53,412 nt of DNA from an uncultured beta proteobacterium (GTDB taxonomy: Bacteria; Pseudomonadota; Gammaproteobacteria; Burkholderiales; Burkholderiaceae_C). The position numbers and the translations under genes are program-made. Where the stretch lies: positions 1 to 53,412 of the forward strand of contig CAJAES010000024.1 in NCBI GenBank assembly GCA_903938815.1. Reading direction: 5' to 3'. How positions within the stretch are numbered: the first letter of the stretch is position 1; each line of letters starts with the position of its first letter. Positions 8,625 to 17,898 of this stretch are shown piece by piece. Under the pieces are notes generated by a model that searched no databases, had not been told where the DNA came from, and was given only the letters and a program-made list of their open reading frames with translations.

Positions 8625-9611
8625 ATGTCCAATGCAAAGCTACTCAGGCAGTTGATCAAGGCAGGCATCGAAGGCAACTCGGACAGCTTCAAGGCAGCGT
8701 CCGAGGCCGTTATCCGCGAAGAGCGCGAGAAGAAGCACCACCTTCTGGCTAATGACCTGGAGCGACTGCTGTACGGCGAGCGGTCGAACACGGCCCGTGG
8801 GCACCTGCGCCTGCTACCCGCCAAGGAGCTGCCCATCAACAAGGACAGTGGCCTGGCCCTGCTCGAAGAGCGGCCTGCTGTTCGAGACGAGACCGACATC
8901 GTGCTGGGGGACTCGGCGCAGTCGGCACTGGACGAGGTGCTCATGGAGCACCGTCGTGGCGACGTGCTGCTGGCCCACGGGCTGCAGCCGGCCCAGCGCC
9001 TGCTGTTCTGTGGCCCACCCGGCTGCGGCAAGACCCTGGCGGCCGAGGTGATCGCGAGCGCACTCGAACTGCCGCTGGTGGTTGTCCGCCTGGACTCCGT
9101 CATCTCGTCGCTACTGGGCGAGACCTCGGCCAACCTGCGCAAGGTCTTCGACTACGTTTCGGCGCGCCCGGTGGTTGCGCTCTTCGACGAGTTTGACGCA
9201 CTGAGCAAGGATCGCGGCGCCAGCGACGACCATGGCGAGCTGAAGCGGTCGGTCAACGCCGTGCTGCAGATGATGGATGGGTACCGTGGCCCCAGCATCC
9301 TGATAGCCACCACGAACTACGAGACCCTGCTGGACAAGGCAGTGTGGCGACGGTTCGACGAGGTCATCCGCTTCGAGCCGCCCAACCTGGAACAGGCCAA
9401 GCGCTTGCTCGCCGTGAAACTGTCCGGCGTGCGGCGGAACTTCGAGACCGACGACTCGAAGATCGCTGCGCTTTTCAAGGGCCTGTCACACGCTGACATC
9501 GAACGCGTGCTTCGCCGCGCCGTCAAGGACATGGTCTTGTCCAACCGTGAGTTCCTTGCCAAGGCCCACCTAGAGGCTGCGCTGGCGAAGGAATACCAAC
9601 ACCCACACTGA
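8625..9611 (+). CDS. ietA: AAA ATPase, IetA-like
   Basis: This 328-residue AAA+ ATPase has Walker A GPPGCGKT at 130-137, Walker B ALFDEFD ending at 191, sensor/arginine region IATTNY...VWRRFDEVI, and a helical N-terminal domain. The combination of such an ATPase directly followed by a subtilisin-like protease is the IetAS pair, first described as an incompatibility/toxin-like module on an Agrobacterium plasmid and later reported as antiphage in a heterologous screen (Gao et al. 2020). The assignment rests on architecture and pairing. It is unusual that the pair sits inside a larger helicase-methylase-nuclease operon. Confidence 0.8.
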   Translation: MSNAKLLRQLIKAGIEGNSDSFKAASEAVIREEREKKHHLLANDLERLLYGERSNTARGHLRLLPAKELPINKDSGLALLEERPAVRDETDIVLGDSAQSALDEVLMEHRRGDVLLAHGLQPAQRLLFCGPPGCGKTLAAEVIASALELPLVVVRLDSVISSLLGETSANLRKVFDYVSARPVVALFDEFDALSKDRGASDDHGELKRSVNAVLQMMDGYRGPSILIATTNYETLLDKAVWRRFDEVIRFEPPNLEQAKRLLAVKLSGVRRNFETDDSKIAALFKGLSHADIERVLRRAVKDMVLSNREFLAKAHLEAALAKEYQHPH

Positions 9612-9632
9612 GGCGCCTAGGGAGGCAACTGG

Positions 9633-11963
9633 ATGGCATATGAGCACCTGCGACTAGAAAAAGAGTCCCCGGTCACTGATCGGCATCGACCGCGCGGGTT
9701 CGGTGCGCAGCCCCCGGCAGACCCCCGAGGGCACGGCAATGCGTTGCTCCAGAGCTTTCGCGCAGTGCGCGAAGTCGCGGTCAATGAGGATGTGGGTGGC
9801 TTCGATGACCGCAAGCTGCTGAAGATCCGCTTGCGGGAGGGTGAGCGGCAGTTGCCGGAATTTGAAGCGATTGCTGGCCTGGAAGTCGTCAGCCAGGAAG
9901 GGCATGAACTCGTCCTGGCGTTTGCCACTGCGGCAGCTCTGAATCTGGTCGAAGAGCGCCTCGCAACACTCGCCCGCGATGGGCGCGTGACGCGCAAGGA
10001 TCTTCTCTTTGTCATCGACGCCTTCGAGCACTGGACTCCCGAGGACAGGACCGGAGCGGCATTGGCCCACGAAGGCTTTCCGCAAGACGGGCCCTGCACG
10101 CTGGATGTTGAGTTGTGGCCGCAGGACATGCTGGCGCGCAGGCAGTCCACCCTAGCGTCGTTCACGGCGTTCGCAAGGGAACAAGATGCAGAGATCCTGG
10201 ACCAGGTCAACACCGCATCTTTGCTGATGGTGCGCGTGCGCTGCAGCCGCGACACAGCAGAACAGATTCTTCGCTACCGCGATGCCCGAACGGTAGACCT
10301 GCCGCCGCGGTGGGGCTTGGCCATTGGTACGGTCACCGCCGACGTGAACCAGTTCCCGCCGGCTGATCCACCTGACGAGGAAGCGCCCCGGGTGGCCGTA
10401 TTGGACTCGGGGCTGGTCACCGGGCACCCGCTGCTCGCCACAGCCGTGGGCCACGCCCAAGGCTATCTTCTGCCGCACCGCAGCCCGGATGATGTCGACC
10501 CGTGGCACGGCACCGCAGTGGCTGGACTGGCGCTGTACGGCGACATCGAAGCCGCCATCGTGAAGGGGGAGTTCATCCCCAGCCTCTTTCTGTTGTCCGG
10601 TCGCGTGTTTAACCACGACGGCAACAACCAGACCGAGTTCGTGGAGAACGCCATCGAGCGCGCCGTGCGAGACCTGCACGCCGAGTTCAGTTGCCGGGTC
10701 TTCAACCTCAGCTACGGCGACCTGAACAAGGTCTATGCCGGTGGGCATTTACGCGGCCTGGCCTACACGCTGGACCGCCTCTCGCGCGAACTTGGCGTCC
10801 TTTTCGTGGTGTCCACGGGCAATCTCACGCTGGAAGGCCTGCCGGATGACCCCTTGGCGGAGTTTCCCGACTACCTGCTGCAAGACCATGCTCGGCTGGT
10901 CGATCCCGCCACAGCGCTGAATGCGGTGACTGTCGGAGGCATCGCTCGACATGAGGCTACGCGCAACGCGCAGCGGTATCAGCATGCTGTCGAAGACCGT
11001 CCCATTGCGAGATCTGACCACCCGTACCCGCTGACCCGTTCAGGTCCCTCCATCAACGGTGCAATCAAGCCGGATTTTGTCGAGCACGCTGGCAATCTTG
11101 CGGTCCGTCGTAACGGTGGCGGCACCACTGACCATGGACTGGGCGTCGTCACCACAAACGGCGGCTTTGCGGGCGGCCACGCCTTCAGGGAAGAGGTGGG
11201 AACCAGCTTGGCCGCACCGGCCGTTGCGCACCGGGCGGCCAAGCTGCTGCGCCGCGTGCCCGATGCGAGCCACAACCTTCTGCGGGCGCTGCTGGGAGTC
11301 CATGCCGGTTGGCCGGCGCCATCAGTGCCCTTGCTCAACCCGAACGACAACGCCGAGGGCCGCCAGAAGCTCACACGCCTGGTCGGCTACGGATGCATCA
11401 ACGATGGCGCGCTGGAGCAGTCACTGGACAACGTTGTGTCGCTGATCTGCGAGGAGCAGATTGGCAGCGACCGGTGCCAGTTCTACGCGGTCCCCATCCC
11501 CGACGAATTCTGGGATGGCGGTCGACGCACGCGTGAGGTGACCGTTGCCCTGGCCTATAGCCCCGTGGTGCGGACCACGCGGCTGGACTACCGAATGACC
11601 AAGTTGAAATTCAGCCTGGTGGTGGCCAACGACCTGGAAGAGGTATCGGCGGCCTTCCAGCGGAACCGAGACGAGGGCATGCCCGAGCGCAACACCAACA
11701 GGTGGCTCTCAGGTGAAGCGCGTCAGGCCGGCACGCTGCAGGTCTCGCGTTGGAAGTTTCAGCAGCGCCCCAGAGGCCAGCTGTACGTGGTGGTGACCCG
11801 GCAGGATGCGGCGTGGTCCAACGTCGGTGATGACCCAGAACCCTACGCCCTGTGCGTCAGCATCGCTGACCGGGCCAACGTCCAGTCTCGCCTTTATGTT
11901 CAGGTGCAGGCCCTACTCAGAGCGCGGGTCGAGCAACGTGCGCGCGCACGCGTCGGAGGCTGA
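9633..11963 (+). CDS. ietS: Subtilisin-like serine protease, IetS-like
   Basis: This 776-residue S8-family peptidase has an intact catalytic triad: D258 in VAVLDSGL, H292 in WHGTAVAG and S525 in GTSLAAPAVA. About 240 residues precede the protease domain and 240 follow it. There is no signal peptide, so it acts in the cytoplasm. A strong ribosome binding site (GGAGG at 9621) lies seven bases before the ATG. It pairs with the upstream AAA ATPase as in IetAS. The protease is presumably held inactive and released on infection, with the ATPase as partner; target proteins are unknown. Confidence 0.85.
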   Translation: MAYEHLRLEKESPVTDRHRPRGFGAQPPADPRGHGNALLQSFRAVREVAVNEDVGGFDDRKLLKIRLREGERQLPEFEAIAGLEVVSQEGHELVLAFATAAALNLVEERLATLARDGRVTRKDLLFVIDAFEHWTPEDRTGAALAHEGFPQDGPCTLDVELWPQDMLARRQSTLASFTAFAREQDAEILDQVNTASLLMVRVRCSRDTAEQILRYRDARTVDLPPRWGLAIGTVTADVNQFPPADPPDEEAPRVAVLDSGLVTGHPLLATAVGHAQGYLLPHRSPDDVDPWHGTAVAGLALYGDIEAAIVKGEFIPSLFLLSGRVFNHDGNNQTEFVENAIERAVRDLHAEFSCRVFNLSYGDLNKVYAGGHLRGLAYTLDRLSRELGVLFVVSTGNLTLEGLPDDPLAEFPDYLLQDHARLVDPATALNAVTVGGIARHEATRNAQRYQHAVEDRPIARSDHPYPLTRSGPSINGAIKPDFVEHAGNLAVRRNGGGTTDHGLGVVTTNGGFAGGHAFREEVGTSLAAPAVAHRAAKLLRRVPDASHNLLRALLGVHAGWPAPSVPLLNPNDNAEGRQKLTRLVGYGCINDGALEQSLDNVVSLICEEQIGSDRCQFYAVPIPDEFWDGGRRTREVTVALAYSPVVRTTRLDYRMTKLKFSLVVANDLEEVSAAFQRNRDEGMPERNTNRWLSGEARQAGTLQVSRWKFQQRPRGQLYVVVTRQDAAWSNVGDDPEPYALCVSIADRANVQSRLYVQVQALLRARVEQRARARVGG

Positions 11964-11965
11964 TC

Positions 11966-12766
11966 TTGCTGGGAGTCGTCGAATTGGTCGATGCGCTTCG
12001 CCTGCCTGCGTCATGCCGAGTGGACCAGCGCGTCCCCAAGAAGATGCTGATCGAGAACGGCGCCCCCACGGCTGCCGACAAGCGGCTGCTGAACGACGCC
12101 ATCGAGGAAATCCAGTGGATTGCGGCGCTGAAGCCCAACACCGTCGGTGTGCCTGAGTACCGGAACGAGGAGCGGGAATACCTGGAAGTGGCGGTGCTCA
12201 GCATCGCCACGCGCGGTGCGCAGGCCACCGTTGACAGCGATGGAGCGGCGGCAGCCGCCAAGCCCGTCAACACGACGCGTTTGGCCGAGCTGGTGCACCG
12301 GGCAGTGCCATATCCCTTGCTGCTGCTGCTGGCGACCCCGCACGGCTTGTTCTTGTCCATGGCCCACAAGCGGTGGGCGCAGAACGAGGCCGGCAAGGTC
12401 GTACTGGATGGCGAGATGGCCACCATCGACGTGGCCGGTGACCTGTCGCCCGCACACGCCTTCATGCAGTGCCTGGCTTTGGCGCGCCAACCCCAGGCAA
12501 CGCTGATGGCGCTGTACCAAGGTTGGCTGGATTGCCTGACGGCACTACAGGCCGCCCGCTACACCGGCACGTTCAAGGCCGTAGACGATCCTGCGCTGGC
12601 TGCCGCCCGCAGAGGGGCGCTGCGTGAATGCCAGCGGCTGGAGCAGGAAGTCGGCCGCCTGCGCACGCAGGCTGCCAAGGAAAAGCAGATGGCCAAGCAG
12701 GTAGACCTGAACCTGGCGCTCAAGCGCGTGCAGGCCGACCTGACAGCAGCCCGTGAACAACTCTGA
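11966..12766 (+). CDS. DUF4391 domain protein
   Basis: This 266-residue protein has features I associate with DUF4391: an N-terminal LPASCRVDQRVPKKMLIENG block, a central EIQWIAALKPNTVGVP block and a VPYPLLLLLATPHGLFLS block. Its last 60 residues are a charged helix, probably coiled coil. DUF4391 genes occur beside Mod and Res genes in type III-like restriction loci, but their biochemical role is not known. Translation probably starts at TTG 11966, with GGAGG at 11955-11959 six bases upstream. It begins two bases after the protease stop and ends two bases before the methylase ATG. Confidence 0.75.
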   Translation: MLGVVELVDALRLPASCRVDQRVPKKMLIENGAPTAADKRLLNDAIEEIQWIAALKPNTVGVPEYRNEEREYLEVAVLSIATRGAQATVDSDGAAAAAKPVNTTRLAELVHRAVPYPLLLLLATPHGLFLSMAHKRWAQNEAGKVVLDGEMATIDVAGDLSPAHAFMQCLALARQPQATLMALYQGWLDCLTALQAARYTGTFKAVDDPALAAARRGALRECQRLEQEVGRLRTQAAKEKQMAKQVDLNLALKRVQADLTAAREQL

Positions 12767-12768
12767 AG

Positions 12769-14715
12769 ATGAACCCGATGACGGAGAACAAGATGCAGAA
12801 GATCGACGCGACCAGTGCGGAGGCGCAATCGACAGACCTGATGGCGGCCAACATCGAACAGCTCAAGGCGCTGTTCCCTGAGCTGATCACCGAAGGGCCG
12901 GACGGCGTTGCCGTCAATGTGGATGTGCTCAAGACGCTGGTGGGCGACAAGACGGCCACCGATGCCGAAGAGAAGTACGGCCTCAATTGGCATGGAAAGC
13001 GTCGCGCTCGGAAGATGGCGCTGACGCCCAGCATGGGCACGCTGCGTCCTTGTCCCGACGAGAGCGTGCAATGGGACACCACGCAGAACCTCATGATTGA
13101 GGGTGACAACCTCGAAGTCCTCAAGCTGCTTCAGAAGAGTTACGCGGGCAAGGTCAAACTGATCTATATCGACCCGCCGTACAACACTGGAAATGACTTC
13201 GTCTATCCAGACTCTTTTCAAGACAACGTTAGGAACTACCTGGAACTGACCGGACAGGTGGAGGGCGGGCGGAAGATCAGCAGCAATACAGATGCCAGTG
13301 GTCGCTTTCACACTGACTGGCTCAACATGATCTACCCACGCTTGAAGATTTCAAGAAACCTTCTGAATGATTCGGGCTTAATTTTCATCAGCATCGGTGA
13401 TGCCGAGGTCGCGAACCTGCGGGCTATTTGCGACGAAATCTTCGGTCCAGAAAACTTCGTTGCATCCATCATTTGGCAGAAGAAGTATGGACCAAAGTCT
13501 GATGCGAAGCACTTCTCCGAGTCACACGACTTCATCATCGTCTACGCCAAGTCCATTGAAGACGCAAAGATTGTCCGACTGCCAAAATCGGACAAGCAGA
13601 ATGACCGCTACACAAACGCCGACAATGATCCCCGCGGACCGTGGAAAGCAGGTGACGTACTTCGCAACGAAGCGCGTGACTATGCAATCTTCCCCGTCAA
13701 GCTGCCGTCTGGACGGGAAGTTATGCCGCCACCAAATACAAGTTGGCGCTACACCAAAGAGAAGTTCGCCGAGCTAATTTCTGACAACCGAATCTGGTTC
13801 GGTAAAGACGGTGATTCCAGGCCTGCTTACAAGCGCTTCCTTTCAGAGGTCAGTGACAGCATACCCGCGGAGACCATTTGGATGCACTCTGATGCAGGAC
13901 ATAACGACGCAGCGAAGAAGGAGCTTCGCGCGCTGTTTGACGAGCAGGCGCCGTTCGACACGCCAAAGCCAGTGAAATTACTCGACCGGATACTCAGTGT
14001 TGGCACCGAGCCGGGCGGCGCTGACCTAGTCCTCGACTTCTTCGCAGGATCGGGTACCAGCGCCCATGCGACCCTGCGTGCGAATGCCGCGGACGGCGGT
14101 ACTCGTCGTTTTATTCTGGTGCAACTGCCGGAGCCCCGTGATGTTGAAAACAAAGACCAAGTTGAGGCCGCCAAGTTCTGTGACTCCATTGGGCGGCCGA
14201 GGACTATTGCCGAGATAACAAAGGAGCGGATTCGGCGTGCAGGCAAGGTGGTTCAAGCTGAGGTCGGTGCTACTGAGCTCGACATAGGATTCCGTTCTTT
14301 CAAGTTGGATGCATCCAACATCCGAGCATGGAGACCCAAGGTCGATGACTTAGCGAAATCGCTTTTCGAACACTCGGATCACGTCGACGCGGCTCGATCT
14401 GAGGCCGATGTGCTGTATGAACTGCTGTTGCGTTTCGGGCTCGATCTGTGCATCCCAATTGAGCAAAAGATCCTGGCTGGAGCTCGTGTGCATTCCGTTG
14501 GGGGTGGGGCTCTAATTGCATGTCTCGCGACGAGTATTGGGGCTGAGCAAGTTGAGAAAATTGCCCAAGGCATTGCGGAGTGGCTAAAGAACCAGGCTCC
14601 TGCCAGCGCGACAACTTGCGTCTTCCGTGATAGTGCCTTCGCCGACGACGTGGCTAAGACCAACATGGCGGCGATCCTCGAGCAGAACGGCATCCAGAAC
14701 GTTCGCAGCCTGTGA
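12769..14715 (+). CDS. mod: Type III-like DNA adenine methyltransferase (Mod)
   Basis: This 648-residue beta-class N6-adenine methyltransferase has the catalytic DPPY at 135-138 (YIDPPYNTGND) before the AdoMet motif FAGSGT at 425-430, the order of type III Mod proteins. The intervening 290 residues hold the target recognition domain. Roughly 13,190-14,560 is visibly richer in A+T than either end of the gene or its neighbours, as if the catalytic and recognition core had been exchanged. It modifies host DNA for self-recognition and should give sequence specificity to the following nuclease. Alternative ATG at 12778. Confidence 0.9.
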   Translation: MNPMTENKMQKIDATSAEAQSTDLMAANIEQLKALFPELITEGPDGVAVNVDVLKTLVGDKTATDAEEKYGLNWHGKRRARKMALTPSMGTLRPCPDESVQWDTTQNLMIEGDNLEVLKLLQKSYAGKVKLIYIDPPYNTGNDFVYPDSFQDNVRNYLELTGQVEGGRKISSNTDASGRFHTDWLNMIYPRLKISRNLLNDSGLIFISIGDAEVANLRAICDEIFGPENFVASIIWQKKYGPKSDAKHFSESHDFIIVYAKSIEDAKIVRLPKSDKQNDRYTNADNDPRGPWKAGDVLRNEARDYAIFPVKLPSGREVMPPPNTSWRYTKEKFAELISDNRIWFGKDGDSRPAYKRFLSEVSDSIPAETIWMHSDAGHNDAAKKELRALFDEQAPFDTPKPVKLLDRILSVGTEPGGADLVLDFFAGSGTSAHATLRANAADGGTRRFILVQLPEPRDVENKDQVEAAKFCDSIGRPRTIAEITKERIRRAGKVVQAEVGATELDIGFRSFKLDASNIRAWRPKVDDLAKSLFEHSDHVDAARSEADVLYELLLRFGLDLCIPIEQKILAGARVHSVGGGALIACLATSIGAEQVEKIAQGIAEWLKNQAPASATTCVFRDSAFADDVAKTNMAAILEQNGIQNVRSL

Positions 14716-14725
14716 GGGCCGGGTC

Positions 14726-17725
14726 ATGAAACTTCACTTTGAGCCCAACCTTGACTACCAACTGCAGGCCATCGAGGCGGTCTGCGACCTGTTCCGTGGG
14801 CAGGAGGCTTGCCGCACCGAGTTCACGGTCACCATGAAGCTACCCGACCAGCAACTGACGCTGGGTGTGGCGGAGACTGACCTTGGCGTCGGCAATCGGC
14901 TGACGCTACTGGATGACCAGCTACTGCAGAACCTGCGCGACGTACAACTGCGCGGCGGCCTGGCGCCGTCCAGCGTGCTTGCGTCGGGTGACTTCACCGT
15001 CGAAATGGAGACCGGCACCGGCAAGACTTACGTCTACCTGCGCACGATCTTCGAACTGAACAAGCGCTACGGCTTCACCAAGTTCGTCATCGTCGTGCCC
15101 TCGGTGGCCATCAAGGAAGGCGTCTACAAGTCGCTGCAGATCACCGAAGAGCACTTCAAGGGCATCTACGCCGGGGTGCCGGTGGACTTCTTTCTGTATG
15201 ACTCCACCAAGCTGGGCCAGGTGCGCAACTTCGCCACCAACTCGACCATCCAGGTCATGGTAGTCACTGTGGGCGCCATCAACAAGAAGGATGTCAACAA
15301 CCTCTACAAGGACAGCGAGAAGACGGGCGGCGAGAAGCCCATCGACCTCATCAAGGCCACGCGGCCCATCGTCATCGTGGACGAGCCGCAGAGCGTGGAC
15401 GGTGGCCTGACCGGCGCTGGCAAGACCGCGCTGGACGCCATGAACCCGCTGTGCACGCTGCGTTATTCGGCCACCCATGCCAACAAGCACCACATGGTGT
15501 TCAGGCTCGATGCGCTGGACGCCTACGAACGCAAGCTGGTCAAGCAGATCGAGGTGGCGGCGGCTACTATCGAGGACGCACACAACAAGGCCTTCGTGCG
15601 ACTGGTATCGGTCAGCAACAAGCGCGGCACCATCAGCGCCAAGGTGGAGCTGGACGTCAAGACGGCGACCGGCGTGAACCGCCAGGAGGTCACCGTCAAC
15701 GATGGTGATGATTTGTGGCAGAGCACCAAGCGCGAGATCTACACCGACTTTCGCGTGGGTGAAATCAACACTGCCAAGGGCGAAGAGTTCCTGGAGCTTC
15801 GCTACCCGGGCGGCGAAGCCATGCTCGCCGTAGGCCAGGCCTACGGCGATGTCGATGCCCTGGCCGTACAGCGCGAGATGATCCGGCGCACGATCCGCGA
15901 GCATCTGGAGAAAGAGAAGGTGCTGCGGCCCAAGGGCATCAAGGTGCTGTCGCTGTTCTTCATCGACGCGGTCGAGCGCTACCGCCAGTACGACAAGGAC
16001 GGCAACCCGGTGAAGGGCGCCTACGCGCGCATCTTCGAAGAAGAGTACCGGCGCGCTGCCAAGCTGCCGGCCTACCAAAGCCTGTTCGCCGAAATCGATC
16101 TGGCCAGCGCCGCCGAGGAGGTGCACAACGGCTACTTTTCCATCGACAAGAAGGGCAGTTGGTCAGACACATCGGAGACCAACGCTGGCGGCCGTGAGAA
16201 CGCCGAGCGGGCCTACAGCCTGATCATGAAGAAGAAAGAAGAGCTGCTGGATCTCAAGACGCCGTTGAAATTCATCTTCTCGCACTCGGCCTTAAAGGAA
16301 GGTTGGGACAACCCCAACGTTTTCCAGATTTGTACGCTGCGCGAGATTGGCACCGAACGTGAGCGCCGACAAACTATCGGCCGGGGCCTGCGCCTGTGCG
16401 TCCGAGCAGAGGGCAATGACTTTGTCCGGGTGCATGGATTCGAGATCAACAGATTGACAGTCATCGCTACGGAGTCCTACGAGCAGTTCGCCGAGAACTT
16501 GCAGAAGGAATATGAGGAAGAGGGGTTCCGATTCGGCATCGTCGAGCATGGCCAATTCGCCGCAATCTCAGTTGTTGGAGCAGACGGCAAGATCGCACCC
16601 CTGGGTTCGGATCAGTCCAAGGCCCTTTGGGACCACCTTAAAGCATCCGGCCATATCGATGCCAAGGGCAAGGTGCAGGACTCGTTGAAGCTGGCCCTGA
16701 AGAACGGCACCCTAGCACTGCCCCCGGCATTCGAAGCCCAACGCGGGCAGATCGCCGAAGTGCTGCGCAAGGTGTCAGGCCGGCTCGAAATCAAGAACGC
16801 CGACGACCGGCGGCCTGTGCCGCTGCGCAAGGGGGTGGACGGCAAGGCCGTCTACCTGTCTGACGACTTCAAGGCGCTGTGGGACCGCATCAAGCACCAG
16901 ACGACCTACCGGGTGCAGTTCGACAACGCCAAGCTGCTGCGGGACTGCATCGCTGAGCTCAAGAAGGCTCCAGCCATCGCCAAAGCTCGGTTGCAGTGGC
17001 GGAAGGCCGACATATCCATCGGTAAGGCCGGGGTGACCGCCACCGAGAAAGAGGGCGCCGCCACCGTGGTGCTCGATGAGACCGATATTGAACTGCCGGA
17101 TCTGCTGACCGACCTGCAGGACCGCACCCAGCTCACGCGTCGAAGCATCATCACCATACTGACCGAGAGCGGCCGTCTGGACGAGTTCAAGCGCAACCCG
17201 CAGCAGTTCATCGAGCTGACTGCTGCGCTGATCAACCGTTGCAAGCGCCTTGCCTTGGTGGACGGCATCAAGTACCAGAAGGTGGGCGACGACCATTACT
17301 ACGCCCAGGAACTGTTCGCCCAGGACGAGCTGACCGGCTACCTGCGCAACATGCTGTTGGACACGAAGAGGTCGATCTACGAGCACGTCGTTTGGCAGTC
17401 AACGCCGGAACGTGACTTTGCCGATGCGCTGGAGAAGAACGACGGGGTCGTGCTGTACGCGAAGCTGCCAAGCTGGTTCAAGGTGCCCACTCCGCTGGGA
17501 CCGTACAACCCAGACTGGGCGCTGCTGCTAGAGAAGGACGGGGTGCAGCGCCTGTACTTCGTGGTCGAAACCAAGAGCAGCCTGTTCACGGACGACTTGC
17601 GCGACAAGGAAAGCGCCAAGATCGAGTGCGGGCGGGCCCACTTTGCAGCACTGGGGGTCGGTGAGAATCCAGCGCGCTACCAGGTGGCCACGTCGTTTCT
17701 GGATGTGCTGAAGTCCATGGAGTAG
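14726..17725 (+). CDS. res: Type III-like restriction helicase-endonuclease (Res)
   Basis: This 999-residue SF2 helicase with C-terminal nuclease has Walker A METGTGKT (K100), a DEPQ box at D219 in place of DEAD/DEAH, ERRQTIGRGLRL as motif VI, and a PD-(D/E)xK-like site near the C-terminus: D930 in NPDWALL with E948 and K950 in FVVETKSS. This is the layout of type III restriction subunits. ATG 14726, ten bases after the mod stop, is chosen; the frame is open further upstream inside mod, but that extension is not family-like. It is the last gene of the operon. Confidence 0.9.
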   Translation: MKLHFEPNLDYQLQAIEAVCDLFRGQEACRTEFTVTMKLPDQQLTLGVAETDLGVGNRLTLLDDQLLQNLRDVQLRGGLAPSSVLASGDFTVEMETGTGKTYVYLRTIFELNKRYGFTKFVIVVPSVAIKEGVYKSLQITEEHFKGIYAGVPVDFFLYDSTKLGQVRNFATNSTIQVMVVTVGAINKKDVNNLYKDSEKTGGEKPIDLIKATRPIVIVDEPQSVDGGLTGAGKTALDAMNPLCTLRYSATHANKHHMVFRLDALDAYERKLVKQIEVAAATIEDAHNKAFVRLVSVSNKRGTISAKVELDVKTATGVNRQEVTVNDGDDLWQSTKREIYTDFRVGEINTAKGEEFLELRYPGGEAMLAVGQAYGDVDALAVQREMIRRTIREHLEKEKVLRPKGIKVLSLFFIDAVERYRQYDKDGNPVKGAYARIFEEEYRRAAKLPAYQSLFAEIDLASAAEEVHNGYFSIDKKGSWSDTSETNAGGRENAERAYSLIMKKKEELLDLKTPLKFIFSHSALKEGWDNPNVFQICTLREIGTERERRQTIGRGLRLCVRAEGNDFVRVHGFEINRLTVIATESYEQFAENLQKEYEEEGFRFGIVEHGQFAAISVVGADGKIAPLGSDQSKALWDHLKASGHIDAKGKVQDSLKLALKNGTLALPPAFEAQRGQIAEVLRKVSGRLEIKNADDRRPVPLRKGVDGKAVYLSDDFKALWDRIKHQTTYRVQFDNAKLLRDCIAELKKAPAIAKARLQWRKADISIGKAGVTATEKEGAATVVLDETDIELPDLLTDLQDRTQLTRRSIITILTESGRLDEFKRNPQQFIELTAALINRCKRLALVDGIKYQKVGDDHYYAQELFAQDELTGYLRNMLLDTKRSIYEHVVWQSTPERDFADALEKNDGVVLYAKLPSWFKVPTPLGPYNPDWALLLEKDGVQRLYFVVETKSSLFTDDLRDKESAKIECGRAHFAALGVGENPARYQVATSFLDVLKSME

Positions 17726-17898
17726 CGGTCCCCCGTCTTGTGCTGGCGCTGGTCAGGACCCGCTCGTACCGTTGGAGGCCAGCGGTTTACATGCAGCGAA
17801 GGCTGGCACAAACCCCGGTGTCGCTAGAGCGCCCTAATTCCTACGTCGCCCACGAACTTCGAACGCAGCCGTGGCGAGCTTGGTGGTTCAGCGAGGCA

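Noticed and set aside
5388..17725. DISARM system
   Set aside because: A PLD-like/SNF2 helicase and an adenine methylase are present, but there is no DUF1998 helicase (DrmA) and no DrmB. The nuclease is a type III Res protein.
5388..17725. BREX system
   Set aside because: No PglZ phosphatase, BrxC-type large ATPase or BrxL/Lon-type gene is seen. The protease is subtilisin-like.
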